Positions 61,102 to 64,000 of a stretch of DNA of 64,000 nt are shown piece by piece. The position numbers and the translations under genes are program-made. The DNA comes from Flaviaestuariibacter flavus (GTDB lineage: Bacteria > Bacteroidota > Bacteroidia > Chitinophagales > Chitinophagaceae): positions 186,001 through 250,000 of the forward strand of contig NZ_SJZI01000042.1 in NCBI RefSeq assembly GCF_004337505.1, given 5' to 3'. Numbering within the stretch: the stretch's first letter is position 1; the number at the start of each line of letters is the position of its first letter. The notes below the pieces were generated by a model. The model did no database searches, was not told the DNA's origin, and saw nothing but the letters and a program-made list of their open reading frames with translations.

Positions 61102-61218
61102 GGCAAAGCCCGTCGCGCAAAGCGACACCAAAGGCAATACTTCCGTGTTTTCCGCGTTTTCCGCCTGCCCATATCCCACCTTTTCGCCATCTTTATCCCA
61201 CCAAAACTTAAGAGCTCC

Positions 61219-62130
61219 ATGCGTTTCATCGTTCCCGTGCTGCTGGTTGCCGGTGTGCTTTTCGCTACTTCCTGCAAGAAGAATGTCACCGCCGAAGACC
61301 GGGCCACCATCACGTTCGTCTTTAAGTTCGACAGCACCCAGGCGCGCCTCAACAACATAGGCCAGCCCACCGGCATGGCCGTGGGTAATGCGGCGCAAAG
61401 CCCGGTGTTCAACAGCATCAGCGCGCACTACATCGAGCTGGCACCTTCGGCCTTTACCGCCCTCGGCTCGGGCACCGTGCTGTACCGCGCACCCGAAACC
61501 ACTGCCGGCGGCGCCAACGCCATCGATGTGGAACAAAGCACCATCGTCGGTGCCCACCAGGGCTTCTTCTCCATGCCCATCAAAGACCTGCCGCCGGGCG
61601 AATACGAGTTCCTCCGCCTCTCACTGGCCTACCAGAATTTCGATGTCAAATACTACCTCGACACCGTCATCGCCGGCACCGCCATCCGCCAGGAGTTTTT
61701 CGGAACCGTGGCCGGCTTTATCGGCTTCAACAACTACATCAAATCCTTCCCGGTAAAAGAGCGCACGATCACCGTCAACGGCAACCGCCCGCAGGGCTTC
61801 TGGGGCTTTGAAAGCTCGGTGCGTTACGGCGGCCTCACCTTCCCCGTGCTCGACTCGGCCACGGCGCCCGCCGGTGCCACCACGGTGGTCAACCCGATCT
61901 TTACTTCCTCGCCCGTGCCCGCAGGATCCTGCGTGGTCACCGCGGCTTTCTCGCCCGGCAAGCTCGTCATCCGCGGCGACGAAACGCAGAACATGACCGT
62001 GGAAGTATCGCTTTCCACCAACAAAAGCTTCGAATGGCGCGAGGTGGTGCACAACGGTCTCTGGGAACCCACCAAGGGAGAAAAGGTGCAGGATATGGGG
62101 ATCCGGGGGATGCTGCCGCGGATCCTGTAA
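61219..62130 (+). CDS. Lipoprotein of unknown function, 303 residues
   Basis: Lipobox VLFATSC (Cys19), then a beta-rich protein: RATITFVFKFDSTQARLNNI, GFFSMPIKDLPPGEYEFLRL, YQNFDVKYYL and KLVIRGDETQNMTVEVSLST. The PPGEYEFLR stretch resembles carbohydrate- or DUF4382-type domains, but I cannot name the family. The start is the ATG at 61219; the frame before it is repeat element 2. Terminator at 62174. Confidence 0.75.
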   Translation: MRFIVPVLLVAGVLFATSCKKNVTAEDRATITFVFKFDSTQARLNNIGQPTGMAVGNAAQSPVFNSISAHYIELAPSAFTALGSGTVLYRAPETTAGGANAIDVEQSTIVGAHQGFFSMPIKDLPPGEYEFLRLSLAYQNFDVKYYLDTVIAGTAIRQEFFGTVAGFIGFNNYIKSFPVKERTITVNGNRPQGFWGFESSVRYGGLTFPVLDSATAPAGATTVVNPIFTSSPVPAGSCVVTAAFSPGKLVIRGDETQNMTVEVSLSTNKSFEWREVVHNGLWEPTKGEKVQDMGIRGMLPRIL

Positions 62131-62173
62131 GAATTTCGAATGCCGATCAGGGAATATCGAAATCTGAAATAGT

Positions 62174-62197
62174 AAAACCCGCCGTGAGGCGGGTTTT
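62174..62197. terminator. Intrinsic terminator
   Basis: AAAACCCGCC, loop GTGA, GGCGGGTTTTTG, 44 bp after the lipoprotein. Confidence 0.8.
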
Positions 62198-62204
62198 TGC
62201 ATGT

Positions 62205-62335
62205 TTCATGTTCAATATTCAATGTTCAATTTTCAAATGAGCCGAACCAAACCTTGTGCCTTGAGCATTGATTGTTGAATATTTCCCTTCTTCGATATTC
62301 ACTTTTCGTTATTCATTATTCGATATTCATTGCCT
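62205..62335. repeat. ATTCAATATTCAATG and ATTCGATATTC words
   Basis: TTCAATATTCAATGTTCAAT and TTCGATATTCACTTTTCGTT, then ATTCATTATTCGATATTCATTG, reaching to 13 bp before the sigma factor start. Confidence 0.6.
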
Positions 62336-62347
62336 TTCTTTGCCGCA

Positions 62348-62902
62348 ATGGCTTTCACCGCACCAGAAGACGCCGAGCTGCTCCGGCAGTTCCGCGAGCC
62401 CGCCACCCGCGAGGCGGCCTATACCACGCTCATCCGCAAGTACCAGGAGCGCCTGTACTGGCATGTGCGCCGCATGGTGGTGAGCCACGACGACGCCAAC
62501 GACGTGCTCCAGAACGTGTTCATCCGCGTGTGGAATGCGCTCGAGAACTTCAAGGAAGAGTCGCAGCTGTACACCTGGCTGTACCGCATCGCCACCAACG
62601 AATGCCTCACCTTTTTGGAGCAGCAGAAGAAGCGCTCCTCGGTATCCTTCGACGATGTGCAGAGCGGCCTTGAAAACCGCGTGCGCGCCGAAACCGGCTT
62701 CGACGCCAACAAGCTCGAGTGGAAACTCCAGCTGGCGATCCAGCAGCTGCCGGAAAAACAACGCATCGTGTTTACGCTCCGCTATTACGACGAAATGCCC
62801 TACGAGGAGATGAGCCGGGTGCTCGAAACCAGCGAGGGCGCCCTCAAGGCGAGCTATCACCATGCGGCCAAAAAAATAGAGGATTATATCCGGAACCATT
62901 AA
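62348..62902 (+). CDS. ECF sigma factor
   Basis: 184 residues. Sigma-2: YTTLIRKYQERLYWHVRRMV, DDANDVLQNVFIRVWNALEN and LYTWLYRIATNECLTFLEQQ. Sigma-4: LPEKQRIVFTLRYYDEMPYEEMSRVLETSEGALKASYHHAAKKIEDYI. It directs RNA polymerase to a stress regulon. An anti-sigma-like gene follows 34 bp later. I prefer the ATG at 62348 (MAFTAPEDAELL); 62330 is possible. Confidence 0.92.
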   Translation: MAFTAPEDAELLRQFREPATREAAYTTLIRKYQERLYWHVRRMVVSHDDANDVLQNVFIRVWNALENFKEESQLYTWLYRIATNECLTFLEQQKKRSSVSFDDVQSGLENRVRAETGFDANKLEWKLQLAIQQLPEKQRIVFTLRYYDEMPYEEMSRVLETSEGALKASYHHAAKKIEDYIRNH

Positions 62903-62936
62903 ACTTCAAGGCCTTCGGAACGTCTCAACAGGGATT

Positions 62937-63626
62937 ATGAAAACACGCCAGCATATCATTCAGGAGCTCAGCGCAGCCGGTATTTCCCTCCCGGGAAACC
63001 TGGTGGCGCCGCCCTATGCCGTGCCGGCGGGTTATTTTGAATCCTTCGCCGCCACGGTGCTGGCCCGCATCCGCCGCGAGGCGGCTGCCGCCGAGCTGGA
63101 AGAGCTGTCGCCGCTGCTGGCCGGCATCCCCAAAAAGATGCCGTTTGCAGTGCCGCAGGGCTACTTCGAAGCGCCGGTGCTGCCGGCCGAAGCCGAACTG
63201 CCCGCCAACTGGACGCGCGAGCTGCCCTACACGGTGCCTGCCGGCTACTTCGAAAGCCTGCCGCAGGCCCTGCTGGACCGGGTGGCGCCCAAAGCCAGGG
63301 TGGTGCGGATGCGCCCGGTACGCTGGATGCGCATCGCCTCTGCCGCTGTGGTGGCTGCCGCGATGGCCATCGGCGGCTGGCTGTATACCCGCCCCGCGCA
63401 GAGCCTGGAAGCCAACCCCAAGGCCTGGGTGGAGAAACGCCTCACCGGCGTTCCCGACGGCGACCTGGACGCCTTTATCCAGACCACGGAACCCGCCGCA
63501 GGGCTGGAGCTGGCACAGCGCCCCAAAACGGAGGTGGGCCAGCTACTCCACGACGTAAGCGACACGGAAATGGAGGCTTTCCTCGACCAGGTGCCCACCG
63601 ACGAGTCGCTGCACGGCTTCAATTGA
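62937..63626 (+). CDS. Membrane anti-sigma-like protein with three PYxVPxGYFE motifs
   Basis: 229 residues. The cytosolic N-part repeats a motif three times: PPYAVPAGYFESFA, MPFAVPQGYFEAPV and LPYTVPAGYFESLP. One membrane helix (IASAAVVAAAMAIGGWLY) follows, then an extracytoplasmic acidic region (VPDGDLDAFIQ, VSDTEMEAFLDQ). Place, topology and length fit an anti-sigma factor for the ECF protein upstream, although no zinc-binding HxxxCxxC is present. Confidence 0.75.
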   Translation: MKTRQHIIQELSAAGISLPGNLVAPPYAVPAGYFESFAATVLARIRREAAAAELEELSPLLAGIPKKMPFAVPQGYFEAPVLPAEAELPANWTRELPYTVPAGYFESLPQALLDRVAPKARVVRMRPVRWMRIASAAVVAAAMAIGGWLYTRPAQSLEANPKAWVEKRLTGVPDGDLDAFIQTTEPAAGLELAQRPKTEVGQLLHDVSDTEMEAFLDQVPTDESLHGFN

Positions 63627-63695
63627 GAATCGAACTAGCTTTGCCGGGTTCGTGAATGATTTTTGTGTGTAACGGTTAAATACCCGCTCATTGCC

Positions 63696-64000
63696 ATGAA
63701 ACGCTTTATCTACATATTAATCTTCTCCCTGAGTCTCGCCTCCACGGCGAGCGCCCAGCCGGGTGGCCCGGGCGAACGGATCCGGGAGCGCATGCGCGAA
63801 TACCTGCAGAACCGCCTCAGCCTTACCCGCGCCGAATCGGAGCGTTTTACGCCGGTTTTCATCAGCTATTTCAACGAGCTCCGCTCCATCAACCAGCAAT
63901 ACCGCGGCGACCGCCTCGTGCTGCAGCAAAAGATCGTAGACCTCCGCCTCCGCTACCGCGACCAGTTTCGTCCCATCATGGGCGAAAAGCGCTCGAACGA
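63696..64000 (+). CDS. Spy-like exported protein, N-terminal part (cut by window end)
   Basis: Signal peptide MKRFIYILIFSLSLASTASA, then a helical, Arg- and Gln-rich protein: RERMREYLQNRLSLTRAESE and QQYRGDRLVLQQKIVDLRLR. The LT-x-x-E/Q-x-x-x-F element resembles LTXXQ/Spy/CpxP-type periplasmic chaperones. It follows the sigma/anti-sigma pair, so it may be the operon's stress effector. 101 codons are visible. Confidence 0.7.
   Translation, partial: MKRFIYILIFSLSLASTASAQPGGPGERIRERMREYLQNRLSLTRAESERFTPVFISYFNELRSINQQYRGDRLVLQQKIVDLRLRYRDQFRPIMGEKRSN

Overview
The window looks like a chromosomal segment of a Bacteroidota bacterium, most likely a high-G+C member of the Chitinophagaceae. The inference rests on several things seen in the sequence: near absence of Shine-Dalgarno sites; promoter -7 boxes of the TAnnTTTG type directly upstream of several starts (carB, icmF, tsaB, an arsR gene, a persulfide dioxygenase gene); long-form IspG; a CarB without its C-terminal allosteric domain; BatB/BatC; DUF4199, GLPGLI/DUF4412-like and DUF2141 proteins; and many lipoproteins. 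No rRNA, transposase, integrase or CRISPR array was seen.

Layout. 0-15 kb: a glycosyltransferase end, Bcp peroxiredoxin, M23 endopeptidase, two YtxH-like small proteins, carB, the fused isobutyryl-CoA mutase icmF, a Mut7-C protein, two RDD membrane proteins, a nucleoid-associated protein. 15-24 kb: M43 protease, an AmgK-type kinase fused to a RapZ C-terminal domain followed by a MurU-type nucleotidyltransferase (cell-wall sugar recycling), GNAT, M16 protease, a PL14-like lipoprotein. 24-27 kb: a lower-G+C accessory block with a rifamycin ADP-ribosyltransferase fused to a helical repeat domain, a GLPGLI-like protein, GNAT and VOC proteins. 27-36 kb: serine hydrolase, M1 aminopeptidase, VOC, metallophosphoesterase, periplasmic trehalase, RidA, a short 3-hydroxyacyl-CoA dehydrogenase. 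36-39.3 kb: a DNA-damage-flavoured group (UmuD-like protein with substituted catalytic residues, a 2H-phosphoesterase-like protein, SRAP/YedK, an Spl/PA0069-type radical SAM protein).

39.8-44.6 kb is the most unusual part. Short transcription units ending in terminators lead into two tRNA genes (Lys-CTT and a Phe-GAA with G37). These are followed by a small protein with a perfect Shine-Dalgarno site, an AAA+ ATPase whose N-terminal domain is a paralogue of that small protein, a YkuK/DUF458 RNase H-fold protein and an RtcB RNA ligase. I read this as a candidate RNA-repair or tRNA-quality system; the function is inference.

44.6-64 kb: mini-asparaginase, DUF1569, PfpI/DJ-1, amidase, TsaB, a sulfur-detoxification pair (ArsR regulator plus persulfide dioxygenase-rhodanese), an LpxL-like acyltransferase, NadB, lysoplasmalogenase, IspG carrying an in-frame palindromic insertion, BatC-BatB, a catalytically degenerate class D beta-lactamase-like lipoprotein, and an ECF sigma factor operon with a membrane anti-sigma-like protein and an Spy-like protein cut by the window end.

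The intergenic DNA is rich in repeats: a ~125 bp palindromic MITE-like element in five copies, a second ~137 bp element in two copies, octamer arrays (ATTACCGC/TAATGCGG) that bracket terminators as inverted pairs, GATGTC and AGATCTGAG words, and a 21-bp minisatellite.
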